Source of the DNA: Gammaproteobacteria bacterium
Lineage (GTDB): Bacteria > Pseudomonadota > Gammaproteobacteria > Methylococcales > Methylomonadaceae
DNA: 64,000 bases
Assembly: GCA_018830325.1 (NCBI GenBank)
Contig: JAHJSQ010000083.1
Span: 1 to 64,000, forward strand
Direction: 5' to 3'
Part shown: positions 8,235 through 19,413 of the stretch, piece by piece
How the letters are laid out: every line of letters starts with the position of its first letter
How positions within the stretch are numbered: position 1 is the stretch's first letter
The notes under the pieces: model-generated
Seen by the model: only the letters and a program-made list of their open reading frames with translations
Told to the model about the DNA's origin: nothing
Database searches by the model: none
Program-made: the position numbers and the translations under genes

Positions 8235-10211
8235 ATGATAGAACAAGTATTTGTGCAGATATTATTGATGCTCGGCACGTCCGTGGCCGCCGTCATCCTG
8301 TTTCAGAAACTGCACATTCCTTCAAGTCTCGGCTATCTGATAGTCGGCGTGCTGTTCGGCGCGCATACGCCGGGGCCGGTCATCGACGTTCAACAGATTC
8401 GGGAAGTCGCCGAATTCGGCATCGTGTTTTTGTTGTTCACGATCGGGCTGAGTTTTTCGTTGCCGCAGATTCATGCGTTGCGAGGCCAAGTGTTGAGCCT
8501 CGGCACCGGGCAAGTTGTGTTGACAACGGTGTTGATCGGGACGGGCTGTTGGCTGCTCGGCTTGCCGCCGGCGACTTCGTTCGTGATCGGCGCGGTGTTT
8601 GCGCAATCGTCGACGACGATCATCAGCAAACAACTCGCCGAGCAGGGCGAGGAAAATAGCCGGCACGGCCGATTGGGTGTCGCGATGTCGGTGTTTCAAG
8701 ACGTGACCGCCGTGCCTTTGATTGTTGTCATTCCGGTGCTCGGCGTGCTCGATGATGATGCCGGCGTGTTGTTCGAATCGCTTGGCTGGGCAATGGCCAA
8801 GGCTATTGTCGCGTTTTTGCTGGTTTTCATACTGGGCAGATGGTTGCTTCGCCCGTTGTTTCATTGCGTCGCGGCCAGGCGTTCCACCGAGCTGTTCACG
8901 CTGACGGTGCTATTCGTATCGCTGTTGGCGTCGTGGACGACCAGCCAGCTGGGTTTGTCGATGGCGTTCGGTGCGTTTCTGGTCGGCATGATGCTCGGTG
9001 AGACCGAGTTTCGCCATCAGGTTGAATCGACGATCAGGCCGTTTCGCGATGTCTTGATCGGTTTGTTCTTCGTAAGCATCGGCATGCTGTTCGATCCTGC
9101 CGCGATTCCTCAGAATTGGCAATGGGCGTCGTTAGGCGCCGTCGCGATGCTGGTGTCGAAAACGCTGTTGGTGACGTTGATCGTGCGTTGGTCGGGGCTC
9201 GACGGTCTGACCGCATGGCGTACCGGGTTCTTGCTCGCGGTCGGCGGAGAGTTCGGTTTTGCGTTGCTCGCGATCGCGCTCGATGTGAATGCCATTGCCA
9301 ATGAATATTCACAGATCGTCTTTACTTCGGTGTTGTTTTCGATGATCGCGGCGCCATTTTTGATTCGATACAACCATGTTCTGGCCGGCTTGTTGGTACG
9401 AAGGTCGATAAGGCGTCAAAATGATCCCGAAACTTTTCCAGTCAGTTCAGAGGCGACGCAACATTTGCACGATCATGCGATCATTTGCGGCTACGGTCGT
9501 ATCGGACAGAGTGTCGGTCATTTTCTCGAAGAAGAAAAAATACCTTATGTTGCGGTCGATCTCGATTCAACGCGTATCAAAGAGGCTCATGTCGCCGGTG
9601 AGCCGGTCTATTACGGCGACTCGTCGGAGCGGGACATTCTGGAGGCCTTGGGCGTCGATAGCGCCAAATTGCTCGTGATCAGTTACGACGATGTGTTGTT
9701 GGCGAAAAAGATTCTGCATCATGTTCGTACATTGCGTCCGGATTTGCCTGTCATGGTGCGAACGCGTGACGAGGTTCATGTTGATGAATTGCGGCAGGCC
9801 GGCGCGACCGAAGTTGTGCCGGAGGTGCTCGAAGCCGGGTTGATGATCGCGTCTCATGCCTTGTTATTGCTGAATGTACCGTTTAATCGTGTCGTGCGCC
9901 GCATGCAACAGCAGCGGGCCGGCCGATACCGGCTGCTGCGCGAATTGTATCCCGGCGAGGATGCGTCTTTGGATACTCCGGATACTCTGACAGCAGACGG
10001 TTTACGGTCTATTTTAATCGTAGCGGGGAGCAAGGGGGTCGGTAAAAAACTGTCCGAGTTCGTTTTCGACGACGTGACGATTTCGTCGCTGGTCCGGCAA
10101 GGCAACAGAGAGGAGAACCCGCTTGATGTGGTCATCGCCGAGGGCGATGTCGTCGTGTTGTTCGGAGCGCCCGGCAACTTGGATAGCGCCGAGCGGCTGT
10201 TGCTCGGTTGA
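8235..10211 (+). CDS. CPA2-type K+/H+ antiporter with RCK domain (KefB/YbaL-like)
   Basis: A 658-aa inner-membrane transporter. The first about 390 residues hold roughly 12 hydrophobic segments of the Na+/H+ exchanger fold. A TrkA-N (RCK) nucleotide-binding domain starts near residue 412 with IICGYGRIGQSVG, the GxGxxG dinucleotide motif, and EPVYYGDSSERDILEALG. A TrkA-C domain forms the C-terminus (DVVIAEGDVVVLFGAPG). Such proteins export K+ or Na+ against protons and are gated by ligands on the RCK domain. The upstream PII-like gene suggests a further regulatory subunit. No KefF/KefG ancillary quinone reductase gene is adjacent, unlike classical KefB/KefC systems. Confidence 0.9.
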   Translation: MIEQVFVQILLMLGTSVAAVILFQKLHIPSSLGYLIVGVLFGAHTPGPVIDVQQIREVAEFGIVFLLFTIGLSFSLPQIHALRGQVLSLGTGQVVLTTVLIGTGCWLLGLPPATSFVIGAVFAQSSTTIISKQLAEQGEENSRHGRLGVAMSVFQDVTAVPLIVVIPVLGVLDDDAGVLFESLGWAMAKAIVAFLLVFILGRWLLRPLFHCVAARRSTELFTLTVLFVSLLASWTTSQLGLSMAFGAFLVGMMLGETEFRHQVESTIRPFRDVLIGLFFVSIGMLFDPAAIPQNWQWASLGAVAMLVSKTLLVTLIVRWSGLDGLTAWRTGFLLAVGGEFGFALLAIALDVNAIANEYSQIVFTSVLFSMIAAPFLIRYNHVLAGLLVRRSIRRQNDPETFPVSSEATQHLHDHAIICGYGRIGQSVGHFLEEEKIPYVAVDLDSTRIKEAHVAGEPVYYGDSSERDILEALGVDSAKLLVISYDDVLLAKKILHHVRTLRPDLPVMVRTRDEVHVDELRQAGATEVVPEVLEAGLMIASHALLLLNVPFNRVVRRMQQQRAGRYRLLRELYPGEDASLDTPDTLTADGLRSILIVAGSKGVGKKLSEFVFDDVTISSLVRQGNREENPLDVVIAEGDVVVLFGAPGNLDSAERLLLG

Positions 10212-10255
10212 TGAAGTAAGCGGTGGTAGTCGAACGTTTTGCCGTGGCTAATATC

Positions 10256-10285
10256 TGACAGAAAATTGGACACTCCGATATAATA
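10256..10285 (+). promoter_or_regulatory. Candidate sigma-70 promoter for tgt-yajC-secDF
   Basis: CTGACA (10256-10261) and TATAAT (10280-10285) are separated by 18 nt and lie 54 nt before the tgt ATG. The -10 is a perfect match and the -35 differs at one position (TTGACA). No competing gene lies between this site and tgt. Confidence 0.5.
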
Positions 10286-10302
10286 GCGCGCTTTTAGGCT
10301 GA

Positions 10303-11454
<1,152 letters not shown>

Positions 11455-11497
11455 TGGCGGCCTTTTTGTATAACAACTACTATAAAAGAGGATAACA

Positions 11498-11845
11498 ATG
11501 AGTTTCTTAATTTCCGATGCCATGGCGCAAGCCGCGCCGGCGGCTCAGCAACCCGGTTTTGAAGGATTGCTGTTTCCGCTAGGAATTCTGGTGTTTTTCT
11601 ATTTTTTGTTTCTGCGGCCGCAATCTAAGCGCAGCAAGGAACACAAGCAGATGATCGACTCGTTGACTAAAGGCGTCGAAGTCGTGACGAATGGCGGCAT
11701 TTTGGGTAAGGTCGCGGATTTAGACGATAATTTTGTCAAGCTTGAAATCAGCGAGAATGTCTTCATTCAGGTTCAACGCCATGCCATTGGCAGTTTAATG
11801 CCGAAAGGCACCTATAAAGCGATCGCCAAAAAACCGAAAGTTTGA
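11498..11845 (+). CDS. yajC: Preprotein translocase subunit YajC
   Basis: A 115-aa single-pass inner-membrane protein of the Sec holotranslocon. The hydrophobic segment GLLFPLGILVFFYFLFLRPQ lies near residues 24-43, and is followed by SKRSKEHKQM and GGILGKVADLDDN, typical of YajC. It sits 43 nt after tgt and 27 nt before secD, with an AGAGGATAAC ribosome-binding stretch. It binds SecDF and is dispensable for export in E. coli; the same role is expected here. Confidence 0.96.
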   Translation: MSFLISDAMAQAAPAAQQPGFEGLLFPLGILVFFYFLFLRPQSKRSKEHKQMIDSLTKGVEVVTNGGILGKVADLDDNFVKLEISENVFIQVQRHAIGSLMPKGTYKAIAKKPKV

Positions 11846-11872
11846 TCGCGGGTTTAAAGTCGGAATAATAAA

Positions 11873-13720
11873 ATGCAAAATCGTTTCCCACTCTGGAAAA
11901 ATCTATTAATCCTGATCGTCTTTTTGATTGGGTTTATTTATGCCTTACCCAATCTTTTCGGCGACGATCCGTCGGTTCAGGTGTCCTTCTCGAATGTCAG
12001 TACGGTCGAGACCGACCAGGTTCAGCAGATAGAAGAATTGGTCAAGCAAGCCGGAATGACCATTAAAGAAGTTGAAACCGGTAATGGAAGTATCTTGGTT
12101 CGTTTCAATGATACCAACGACCAATTGAAATCTGCGGATTTACTGAGGGATAAATTGGGGAACGATGCTACTGTCGCGCTTAACTTGGCGCCGGCAACAC
12201 CCGGTTGGTTACGGACGCTTGGCGCAAGCCCTATGTATCTAGGTCTTGATTTGCGCGGCGGCGTTCATTTTATGCTTGAAGTCGATATGGATGCCGCGGT
12301 TAAGCAAGCCGAAGAACGTTATAATGATGACGTTCGTTCCGCCTTGCGCGATGCCAAAATCCGTTACCAGTCTGTGTCGCAAGAGACCGGCTATATCCGC
12401 GTTAAATTGAGAAGTGAAGAAGACACCAATTCCGCAGTCGCGGTGCTGGACAAGGATTTTTCGACACTGAATATCGAACGGCCGAATGTCGAGAACGAGC
12501 TTTGGCTCAGGATTACCGAGGCCGAGCAAAAAGAAGTCAAAAAATTCGCACTGGCGCAAAATATCACGACCTTGCGTAACCGGGTCAACGAGCTCGGGGT
12601 CGCCGAACCGGTCATCCAACAGCAAGGCGACAACCGTATCGTCGTGCAATTACCCGGCATTCAGGACACGACCCGTGCCAAGGATATTCTAGGTACGACG
12701 GCGACATTGGAATATCGCTTGGTCGACGTCGAACATGACGTTCAAAAAGCATTGAAAGGACGACCGCCGGTCGGCAGCCGTATCTATTACGAGAAAAACG
12801 GTAATCCGATTCTATTAGATAGACGCATCATCGTGACCGGCGATCAGATCGTCGACGCTTCGTCCGGTTTGGATCAAAACAGTTCGCCTTCGGTATTCGT
12901 GACCTTGAACGGTATCGGCGCGAAGAAAATGGGCAAGATGACCAGCGAGAATATCGGCCGGCCGATGGCGGTCGTGTTCGTCGAATATAAAGTCAAAACG
13001 CGTGAAGTTAACGGCGAAAAAGTTCGGACCAAGGAAAAGGTTGAAAAAGTGATCAGCGTCGCGACGATTCGCGATGCGTTTAGTAAGCGTTTCCAAACCA
13101 CCGGTCTCGATAGTACGACCGAAGCCCGTAATTTGGCTTTATTGCTTAGAGCAGGCGCCTTGGCCGCGCCGGTCGATATTGTCGAAGAGCGCACTGTCGG
13201 TCCGAGCCTCGGTCAAGATAATATCGACCAAGGCATGAGATCGGTCATGGTCGGTTTTGTTCTGGTGTTGTTATTCATGGCGGCTTATTACCGCGTGTTC
13301 GGTCTGGTCGCGAATCTGGCGCTAGGTTTCAATCTGGTCGTTATCATTGCAATCTTGTCGATGTTGCAAGCCACGCTGACCATGCCGGGCATTGCCGGGA
13401 TCGTGCTGACCATCGGTATGGCTGTCGATGCGAACGTGCTGATTTTCGAGCGCATTCGCGAAGAAATCAAAAACGGTAATACGCCGCAATCGAGTATCTT
13501 TGCCGGTTACGAAAAAGCCTTCGGGACGATTTTCGACGCCAACATTACAACGCTTTTGGTGGCCTTGGTCTTGTTCGGTTTCGGCACGGGGCCGGTTAAA
13601 GGTTTCGCGGTGACACTATCGATCGGTATTTTGTCGTCGATGTTCACGGCGATTTTAGGTACCCGGATGGTGATTAACTGGATTTACGGCAGTCGCCGTG
13701 TCGAGAAATTGTCGATTTAG
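11873..13720 (+). CDS. secD: Protein translocase subunit SecD
   Basis: A 615-aa inner-membrane protein that, with SecF, uses the proton gradient to aid late steps of protein export. The N-terminal membrane segment is LLILIVFLIGFIYALPNLFG. The large periplasmic domain starts with LGLDLRGGVHFMLEVD, the D1 signature. Five further membrane segments lie in the C-terminal third, including GIAGIVLTIGMAVDANVLIF, the conserved RND-like segment carrying the Asp needed for proton transfer. Length is normal for proteobacterial SecD. Expected to be co-transcribed with yajC and secF. Confidence 0.97.
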   Translation: MQNRFPLWKNLLILIVFLIGFIYALPNLFGDDPSVQVSFSNVSTVETDQVQQIEELVKQAGMTIKEVETGNGSILVRFNDTNDQLKSADLLRDKLGNDATVALNLAPATPGWLRTLGASPMYLGLDLRGGVHFMLEVDMDAAVKQAEERYNDDVRSALRDAKIRYQSVSQETGYIRVKLRSEEDTNSAVAVLDKDFSTLNIERPNVENELWLRITEAEQKEVKKFALAQNITTLRNRVNELGVAEPVIQQQGDNRIVVQLPGIQDTTRAKDILGTTATLEYRLVDVEHDVQKALKGRPPVGSRIYYEKNGNPILLDRRIIVTGDQIVDASSGLDQNSSPSVFVTLNGIGAKKMGKMTSENIGRPMAVVFVEYKVKTREVNGEKVRTKEKVEKVISVATIRDAFSKRFQTTGLDSTTEARNLALLLRAGALAAPVDIVEERTVGPSLGQDNIDQGMRSVMVGFVLVLLFMAAYYRVFGLVANLALGFNLVVIIAILSMLQATLTMPGIAGIVLTIGMAVDANVLIFERIREEIKNGNTPQSSIFAGYEKAFGTIFDANITTLLVALVLFGFGTGPVKGFAVTLSIGILSSMFTAILGTRMVINWIYGSRRVEKLSI

Positions 13721-13748
13721 GCGCGTTTCGGATTTAAGAAGACTGATT

Positions 13749-14675
13749 ATGAATAATAAAACGATAGATTTTTTGGGAAAGCGTCAGTGGACCTATATTA
13801 TTTCCGCGTTGCTGCTGCTGGTTTCGATCGGGTCGCTGGCGATTCAAGGTTTAAAGATGGGCATCGACTTTACCGGCGGTACACTAGTAGAGGTCGCTTA
13901 TCAAGATGCGGCCGATTTGACGGTGATGCGCGCGGCGCTTGCCGATGAAGGGTTTGGAGACGCAATGGTGCAGCATTTCGGTAGCGCCAGGGATGTCTTG
14001 ATTCGCTTGAAGCCAGATGAGACTGTGTCTAGTGCCGAGCTCAGCGCGCGGGTCGTTGCTGCGATCAATAAAAAAACGGCGGAACCGGCCGAATTGCGCC
14101 GTGTCGAATTCGTCGGACCGCAAGTCGGCGATGAATTGGCAGAAGACGGTGGTTTGGCGATGCTGTATTCGATGTTCGGGGTGTTGATTTATATCGCGTG
14201 GCGTTTCGAATATAAATTTGCATTGGGCTCGGTTGCGGCCTTGATTCACGATGTCATTATAACGCTTGGCTTTTTTTCGCTGTTCGGGCTTGAATTCGAC
14301 TTGACGGTACTGGCTGCCGTTTTAGCGGTCATCGGTTATTCGCTAAACGATACGATCGTCGTATTCGATCGAATTCGCGACAATTTTAGGATTTTAAGGC
14401 AAGTCGGTTCCGAGGAAGTGATGAATACTTCCTTGAATGAAACCTTGAGCCGAACTCTGATGACCTCGTTCACAACGATTTTAGTGTTGATCGCATTGGC
14501 TGTTCTAGGCGGCGAAATCATTCATAATTTTTCGGTCGCTTTGTTGGTCGGTATTTTGATAGGGACTTATTCTTCCATCTATGTTGCGAGTCCGATCGTA
14601 CTGGCGTTAGGTATCACGCAAAAAGATTTGATGGTGCCGGTCAAGGAAGGTACCGATGTCGATGATTTGCCTTAG
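13749..14675 (+). CDS. secF: Protein translocase subunit SecF
   Basis: A 308-aa inner-membrane partner of SecD. The start is the ATG at 13749 (MNNKTIDFLGKRQWTYI), 28 nt after the secD stop; an upstream start overlapping secD would add an Arg-rich stretch not found in the family. GIDFTGGTLVEV is the SecF D1 signature, and VLAVIGYSLNDTIVVFDRI is the conserved transmembrane motif with Asp. Six membrane segments are visible. A family B repeat follows before ndk. Confidence 0.96.
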   Translation: MNNKTIDFLGKRQWTYIISALLLLVSIGSLAIQGLKMGIDFTGGTLVEVAYQDAADLTVMRAALADEGFGDAMVQHFGSARDVLIRLKPDETVSSAELSARVVAAINKKTAEPAELRRVEFVGPQVGDELAEDGGLAMLYSMFGVLIYIAWRFEYKFALGSVAALIHDVIITLGFFSLFGLEFDLTVLAAVLAVIGYSLNDTIVVFDRIRDNFRILRQVGSEEVMNTSLNETLSRTLMTSFTTILVLIALAVLGGEIIHNFSVALLVGILIGTYSSIYVASPIVLALGITQKDLMVPVKEGTDVDDLP

Positions 14676-14734
14676 CAGTTAGCAGTGAATAGTGAATAGG
14701 TCCTGGCATAGAAAAGGCTGTGTTTGCGTTTTTC

Positions 14735-14822
14735 TGGTTCCCACGGTCCTCCGTGGGAACCCATACCTTGTCAGCCGAGGCAAGATCGGTATGCATTCCC
14801 ACGCTGGAGCGTGGGAACGATA
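14735..14822. repeat. Palindromic repeat, family B (short form)
   Basis: GTTCCCACGGTCCTCCGTGG hairpin, a spacer with GCCGAGGCAAGATCGGTATG, then a TTCCCACGCTGGAGCGTGGG hairpin. The spacer type matches copies at 60.2, 60.4 and 62.2 kb. It separates secF from ndk, so ndk needs its own promoter; none is clear in the AT-rich stretch 14823-14890. Confidence 0.8.
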
Positions 14823-14890
14823 GAATGATTACCAATCGGATGTAATTCGTTAGTTTAATTTTTTTTAATACAATTTGGAGTTATTTAAGA

Positions 14891-15322
14891 ATGGCAATAG
14901 AACGTACTTTTTCAATCATTAAGCCTGATGCAGTCGCGAAAAACGTCATTGGCGAAATTTACAGCCGTTTCGAAAAAAACGGTTTGCAAATTATTGCCGC
15001 GAAAATGCTGCACATGACCCGTGATCAGGCCGAAGGTTTTTATGCCGTTCATAAAGAACGTCCTTTCTTCAAAGACTTGGTCGATTTTATGATTACGGGG
15101 CCTGTCATGATGCAGGTTTTGGAAGGCGAAGATGCGATTGCGAAAAACCGCGATTTAATGGGTGCGACCAATCCTAAAGAAGCAGCGCCCGGAACGATTC
15201 GTGCCGATTTCGCCGACAGCATCGACGCTAATGCCGTACACGGTTCCGATGCGCCTGAAACCGCTCAGCAAGAAATCGCTTTCTTTTTTACAGAAAATGA
15301 ACTTTGCCCTCGCACCCGCTAA
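14891..15322 (+). CDS. ndk: Nucleoside diphosphate kinase
   Basis: A 143-aa enzyme transferring the gamma-phosphate from ATP to nucleoside diphosphates through a phospho-His intermediate. The start [18 protein letters not shown] is canonical, and the active-site His117 is seen in [15 protein letters not shown] lies a few bases before the ATG. Its 3' end overlaps the rlmN start by 26 nt. It heads the series ndk-rlmN-pilW-hisS. Confidence 0.98.
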   Translation: MAIERTFSIIKPDAVAKNVIGEIYSRFEKNGLQIIAAKMLHMTRDQAEGFYAVHKERPFFKDLVDFMITGPVMMQVLEGEDAIAKNRDLMGATNPKEAAPGTIRADFADSIDANAVHGSDAPETAQQEIAFFFTENELCPRTR

Positions 15323-16409
15323 ACTGAATAGAATCAATTTGCTCGATTTCGACAGAAAGGGCCTAGAAGCCTTTTTTATCGAGATCGGCGAAAAGCCTTT
15401 TCGCGCGACACAGTTGCTCAAATGGGTTTACCAGGAAGGCGTCGAGGATTTTTCGCAAATGAGCAATCTGAGTAAGGCCTTGCGCGCGCAGCTAGCCGAA
15501 CAATGCTCGCTCGATACGCCCGAAATCGTGCTCGAACAAATCGCATCGGACGGCACATGTAAATGGGTCTTGGAGACTTCTTGCGGAAACCGGATCGAGA
15601 CGGTATTTATACCGGAAGAAGGACGGGGTACCTTGTGCGTATCGTCGCAAATCGGCTGCGCATTGGCGTGTACCTTTTGTTCGACCGCCCAGCAAGGGTT
15701 TAATCGAAACCTGACGACGGCCGAGATTATCGGGCAGTTGTTCGCCGCGCAAAAGCGCTTGGGTTCGGCGCAAAAAATCACCAATGTCGTAATGATGGGC
15801 ATGGGCGAGCCCTTGCTTAATTTCGACAATGTCGTGGCCGCAATGAATCTGATGATGGACGATTTCGCCTATGGTTTGTCGAAGCGGCGCGTGACGATCA
15901 GTACATCCGGCATCGTACCGGCGATGTACCGTTTGACCGAAGTTTGCGATGTTAGTCTGGCGGTGTCTTTACATGCCGTGACCGACGAGCTTCGTAACGA
16001 ATTAGTGCCGATCAATAAGAAATACCCGTTAAAGGAATTACTGGCGGCTTGCCGCGACAATGTTATTCGTTCCCCGCGTCGTAGGATTACTTTCGAATAT
16101 GTGATGCTCGAAGGCATTAATGATTCTGTTCAGGATGCCAAGGCAATGGTCAAGCTTTTGAAAACCGTGCCGTCGAAAATCAATTTAATCCCTTTCAATC
16201 CTTTTCCGAATTCGTCCTATCGTTGTTCGAGTAGCGATGCGATCGATCGTTTTCGCGCTGTTTTGCATAATGCGGGCATGGTCACGACGATCAGAAAGAC
16301 GCGCGGCGATGATATCGATGCCGCCTGCGGGCAGTTGGTCGGCAAAGTTCAGGATAAAAGCCGCCGTCACTTAAAGTTACAGTTGGTGGGATCTGAACGT
16401 GCCGCATAG
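15297..16409 (+). CDS. rlmN: 23S rRNA/tRNA adenine-C2 methyltransferase RlmN
   Basis: A 370-aa radical-SAM enzyme that methylates C2 of A2503 in 23S rRNA and A37 in some tRNAs. The iron-sulfur motif CALACTFC gives Cys121, Cys125 and Cys128. The mechanistic C-terminal Cys is in [10 protein letters not shown], and the other, near residue 90-100, in LETSCGNR or upstream. The chosen start is the ATG at 15297 ([20 protein letters not shown]), which lies inside the end of ndk; earlier starts would read deep into ndk. pilW begins 11 nt before its stop. Confidence 0.95.
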   Translation: MNFALAPAKLNRINLLDFDRKGLEAFFIEIGEKPFRATQLLKWVYQEGVEDFSQMSNLSKALRAQLAEQCSLDTPEIVLEQIASDGTCKWVLETSCGNRIETVFIPEEGRGTLCVSSQIGCALACTFCSTAQQGFNRNLTTAEIIGQLFAAQKRLGSAQKITNVVMMGMGEPLLNFDNVVAAMNLMMDDFAYGLSKRRVTISTSGIVPAMYRLTEVCDVSLAVSLHAVTDELRNELVPINKKYPLKELLAACRDNVIRSPRRRITFEYVMLEGINDSVQDAKAMVKLLKTVPSKINLIPFNPFPNSSYRCSSSDAIDRFRAVLHNAGMVTTIRKTRGDDIDAACGQLVGKVQDKSRRHLKLQLVGSERAA

Positions 16410-17178
16410 GACAGCTCTATTTTGCCGCTTGATTTCGGTACTCAGTGTGTTACTTGCAATGGCTGCATGTTCTTTGTTCGATTCTCGAACGGACAACGTG
16501 GAAGCTGCCGATACCCAGTTGCAATTGGGGGTTCGCTATATGAGCATGGATAAGCTGGCCATTGCTAAGCAGCATTTGGAGCGATCTATCGATTTAAATT
16601 CAAAAAATGTCGAGGCATATAATGCCTTGGCATTTTTATATGAAAAGCTTAATGAAGAGGAGTCGGCCCGGGAAAGTTACGAGTATGCCTTGAAATTGAA
16701 TGCCGAAGATTTGAGCGTATTGAATAATTTCGGGCGTTTTCTGTGCGAACGCGGCGAGTACGAGGAAGGCATGGCTTATTTGGATAAAGCGGTGCGTAGT
16801 CCTTTGAATAACCGCCAGTGGCTTGCGGCCACGAATGCAGGGCGTTGTGCATTGGCGCAAAAGAAGTCTACGAAAGGCGAAGCCTATCTGAGGCAGGCCT
16901 TACAGCGGCAACCCGATTATGCGCCGGCGCTTCAAGCGATGCAAAAGCTCAGCTATCAAAATGGCGACTATTGGGCGGCAAAGGGTTTTTATGAGCGCTA
17001 TAGTAGTGTTTCCCGGCAAACTGCCGAAGCGCTGTGGTATGCCTACCAAACCGAACGGGCGCTCGGCAATCGAGAGGTCGCCGAGCGATACAAAAGTCAA
17101 TTGATGGAATCATTTCCGTTGGCGGAAGAGACTCAGCGGATTTATTCAACGCAAGAAAAATTAAAACATGGCAAATAA
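16399..17178 (+). CDS. pilW: Type IV pilus biogenesis lipoprotein PilW (PilF)
   Basis: A 259-aa outer-membrane lipoprotein of TPR repeats that helps PilQ secretin assembly. Translation probably starts at the GTG at 16399, overlapping rlmN by 11 nt. The signal peptide ends in the lipobox LLAMAAC with Cys24 as the lipidated residue. TPR units follow from about residue 40 ([40 protein letters not shown]). The setting between rlmN and hisS is the standard gammaproteobacterial one. A TTG a little downstream would also leave a usable signal peptide. Confidence 0.92.
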   Translation: MPHRTALFCRLISVLSVLLAMAACSLFDSRTDNVEAADTQLQLGVRYMSMDKLAIAKQHLERSIDLNSKNVEAYNALAFLYEKLNEEESARESYEYALKLNAEDLSVLNNFGRFLCERGEYEEGMAYLDKAVRSPLNNRQWLAATNAGRCALAQKKSTKGEAYLRQALQRQPDYAPALQAMQKLSYQNGDYWAAKGFYERYSSVSRQTAEALWYAYQTERALGNREVAERYKSQLMESFPLAEETQRIYSTQEKLKHGK

Positions 17179-18439
17179 TATTCAGGCAATCCGCGGAATG
17201 CATGACATTCTGCCGGATCAATCGCCGTTTTGGCAGTATGCCGAACGGATAATTTCGGAAGTATTAGGATCCTACGGGTACAGTGAAATAAGGCTGCCGA
17301 TCGTCGAAAAAACCGAATTATTCAAGCGCTCGATCGGTGAAGTGACCGATATCGTCGAAAAAGAAATGTATACCTTCGATGACCGTAACGGCGATTCGTT
17401 GACGCTACGCCCCGAAGGCACGGCAGGTTGTTTGAGAGCCTCGCTCGAGCATGGCTTATTGCATAATCAAATGCATCGATTATGGTATTACGGGCCGATG
17501 TTTCGGCATGAACGTCCGCAGAAAGGCCGTTACCGCCAGTTTTACCAATTGGGCGTCGAAGCTTACGGTATGTCGGGGCCCGATATCGATGCGGAATTGA
17601 TTCTACTGAGCCATCGTTTTTGGCAGCGTTTAGGGATTGCCGATAAAGTCGAATTACAGCTCAATACGCTCGGTACAATCGAGGAAAGGTTGGTATACCG
17701 CGAGAAGTTGATCGATTATTTCAGCGAGCATCTTGAATTACTCGACGAAGATAGTCGCCGGCGTTTGCACACGAATCCGCTACGGATTCTTGACAGTAAG
17801 AATGAAGGGATGCGCGAGTTGATCGCTAATGCGCCCGAACTGACCGACTTTTTGGGCAGCGACAGTCAAGCGCATTTCAAGGCGTTAACCGAGACTTTGA
17901 AGGTATTGGGTATCGACTTTGTCCTGAATACTCGTTTGGTGCGAGGCCTCGATTATTACAGTAAGACTGTTTTCGAATGGGTGACGACCGAATTAGGCGC
18001 GCAAGGCACGATCTGCGCGGGCGGTCGTTATGACGGCTTAATCGAGCAACTGGGCGGAAAAGCCAATCAAGCGGTCGGTTTTGCGATGGGAATGGAGCGT
18101 ATTTTGGCTTTGATGGAAACTTTGCCGAGTTTGCCGATCAAACCGGTAGTCGACGTTTATATGATTCGAGTCGGCGAACAAGCAGAGCGAATTAGCATGG
18201 AATGGGCCGAGACTATTCGCAATGAGTTGCCCGGATTAAAATTGCAAATTAATTGCGGCGGCGGTAGTTTTAAAAGTCAATTCAAGAAAGCCGATAAAAG
18301 CGGCGCCGAATATGCTTTGATCATGGGTGACGATGAAGCGATGCGTGGCGAAGTGGGTATTAAAGCGCTGCGTCAGAATCAGGATCAGCAAAATCTGATG
18401 CTACTGCAAGCTTTGGAATTTTTAAAAAGTCGTTTTTGA
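17168..18439 (+). CDS. hisS: Histidyl-tRNA synthetase
   Basis: A 423-aa class II aminoacyl-tRNA synthetase. Seen are the N-terminal IRGMHDILP, motif 2 [17 protein letters not shown], the His-specific [15 protein letters not shown], and motif 3 [12 protein letters not shown]. The anticodon-binding domain occupies the C-terminal about 90 residues. The start overlaps the pilW end by 11 nt. The yfgM-bamB-der group follows after a repeat-filled gap of 335 nt. Confidence 0.98.
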   Translation: MANNIQAIRGMHDILPDQSPFWQYAERIISEVLGSYGYSEIRLPIVEKTELFKRSIGEVTDIVEKEMYTFDDRNGDSLTLRPEGTAGCLRASLEHGLLHNQMHRLWYYGPMFRHERPQKGRYRQFYQLGVEAYGMSGPDIDAELILLSHRFWQRLGIADKVELQLNTLGTIEERLVYREKLIDYFSEHLELLDEDSRRRLHTNPLRILDSKNEGMRELIANAPELTDFLGSDSQAHFKALTETLKVLGIDFVLNTRLVRGLDYYSKTVFEWVTTELGAQGTICAGGRYDGLIEQLGGKANQAVGFAMGMERILALMETLPSLPIKPVVDVYMIRVGEQAERISMEWAETIRNELPGLKLQINCGGGSFKSQFKKADKSGAEYALIMGDDEAMRGEVGIKALRQNQDQQNLMLLQALEFLKSRF

Positions 18440-18500
18440 ATCGCCGGTAAGGCAGGAATTGAAATCGGATAAGACAAAGTTTATGGATCGGGTCTGCTGT

Positions 18501-18740
18501 CTCATTCCCAAGCTCCAGCTTGGGAATGCCTATCTTCAAGCTCTGCTTGACGAGGCTTGCAAGATGCGGTGAGGCGCGAACCGTATTGATCGCGGCCGAT
18601 GCAGCGCACGTTGTTTACCGCATCCTACGCGCTTTCACAGGCTCTCTGGTTTGGGAAACCCTTTAGTTAAGCTCTTGCTTACCGTTTTCGAGAAGCTGGA
18701 GCTTCTTGTACTGCATTCCCAAACAAGAGCTTGGGAACGT
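18501..18740. repeat. Palindrome-rich repeat, divergent family B variant
   Basis: TTCCCAAGCTCCAGCTTGGG begins the element, and CATTCCCAAACAAGAGCTTG ends it, with AGAAGCTGGAGCTTCTTG inside. The CCAAGCT core replaces the CCACGCT core of other copies. It fills the hisS-yfgM gap and likely separates their transcription; no gene is seen there. Confidence 0.7.
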
Positions 18741-18774
18741 ACTAAATTTTTAGCAAAAGCACGATAGAGTATTT

Positions 18775-19413
18775 ATGGCAATATACGAAACAGAAGAAGA
18801 ACAGGTCGAAGCCCTTAAGCGTTGGTGGAAAGAAAATGGACGATCTACGATTACCGGCGTAATTGTCGGTATTGTGATTATCGTCGGCTGGAATATCTGG
18901 CAGGATTACAAGCAAAACCAGGCTTTGCAAGCATCGGCTTTGTATGCGCAATTATTGAATGCGCAAAACGAAGGTAATTTGGAGTCTGCCGAAAAAATCG
19001 CCGAACGGATACAGGACCAATTCGGTGGTACTGCTTACAACGATTACGCCGGTCTATTCGATGCGAAAATCAAAGTGCAGCAGGGTGATTTAGCCGCTGC
19101 GCAACAAAGTCTCGAAGCCGTTGCAAAAAAGGGCAGCGACGAAATTGCTCAAGTTGCAAGGCTCGGCTTGATTCGTATTTTGCTGGCAAAGGGCGAGTAT
19201 GAACAAGGTTTACAAATGATTGCCGAAGCCAAGTACAGTGACGGATTCTCCGGGGCTTATGAAGAGCTGAAGGGCGATTTGTATGTTGCGCTCGATCGCT
19301 TGGGAGAAGCGCGGACGGCTTATCAAGCCGCATTGCGCACCGGGCATAAATCACCGTTATTGCAATTTAAGTTGGATGATATTACCGAAGCTGAAATCAT
19401 TGTTAATCAATAA
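18775..19413 (+). CDS. yfgM: YfgM-type TPR membrane protein
   Basis: A 212-aa protein with a short cytosolic N-terminus (YETEEEQVEALKRWWKENG), one membrane segment near 22-43, and a periplasmic TPR-like domain. In E. coli, YfgM associates with the SecYEG translocon and the chaperone PpiD. The placement directly before bamB and der supports the assignment: its stop is at 19411-19413 and bamB begins at the next base. Confidence 0.93.
   Translation: MAIYETEEEQVEALKRWWKENGRSTITGVIVGIVIIVGWNIWQDYKQNQALQASALYAQLLNAQNEGNLESAEKIAERIQDQFGGTAYNDYAGLFDAKIKVQQGDLAAAQQSLEAVAKKGSDEIAQVARLGLIRILLAKGEYEQGLQMIAEAKYSDGFSGAYEELKGDLYVALDRLGEARTAYQAALRTGHKSPLLQFKLDDITEAEIIVNQ

Noticed and set aside
8192..8659. 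A 155-aa frame overlapping the start of the antiporter gene
   Set aside because: Arg-rich translation in another frame of a well-supported transporter gene.
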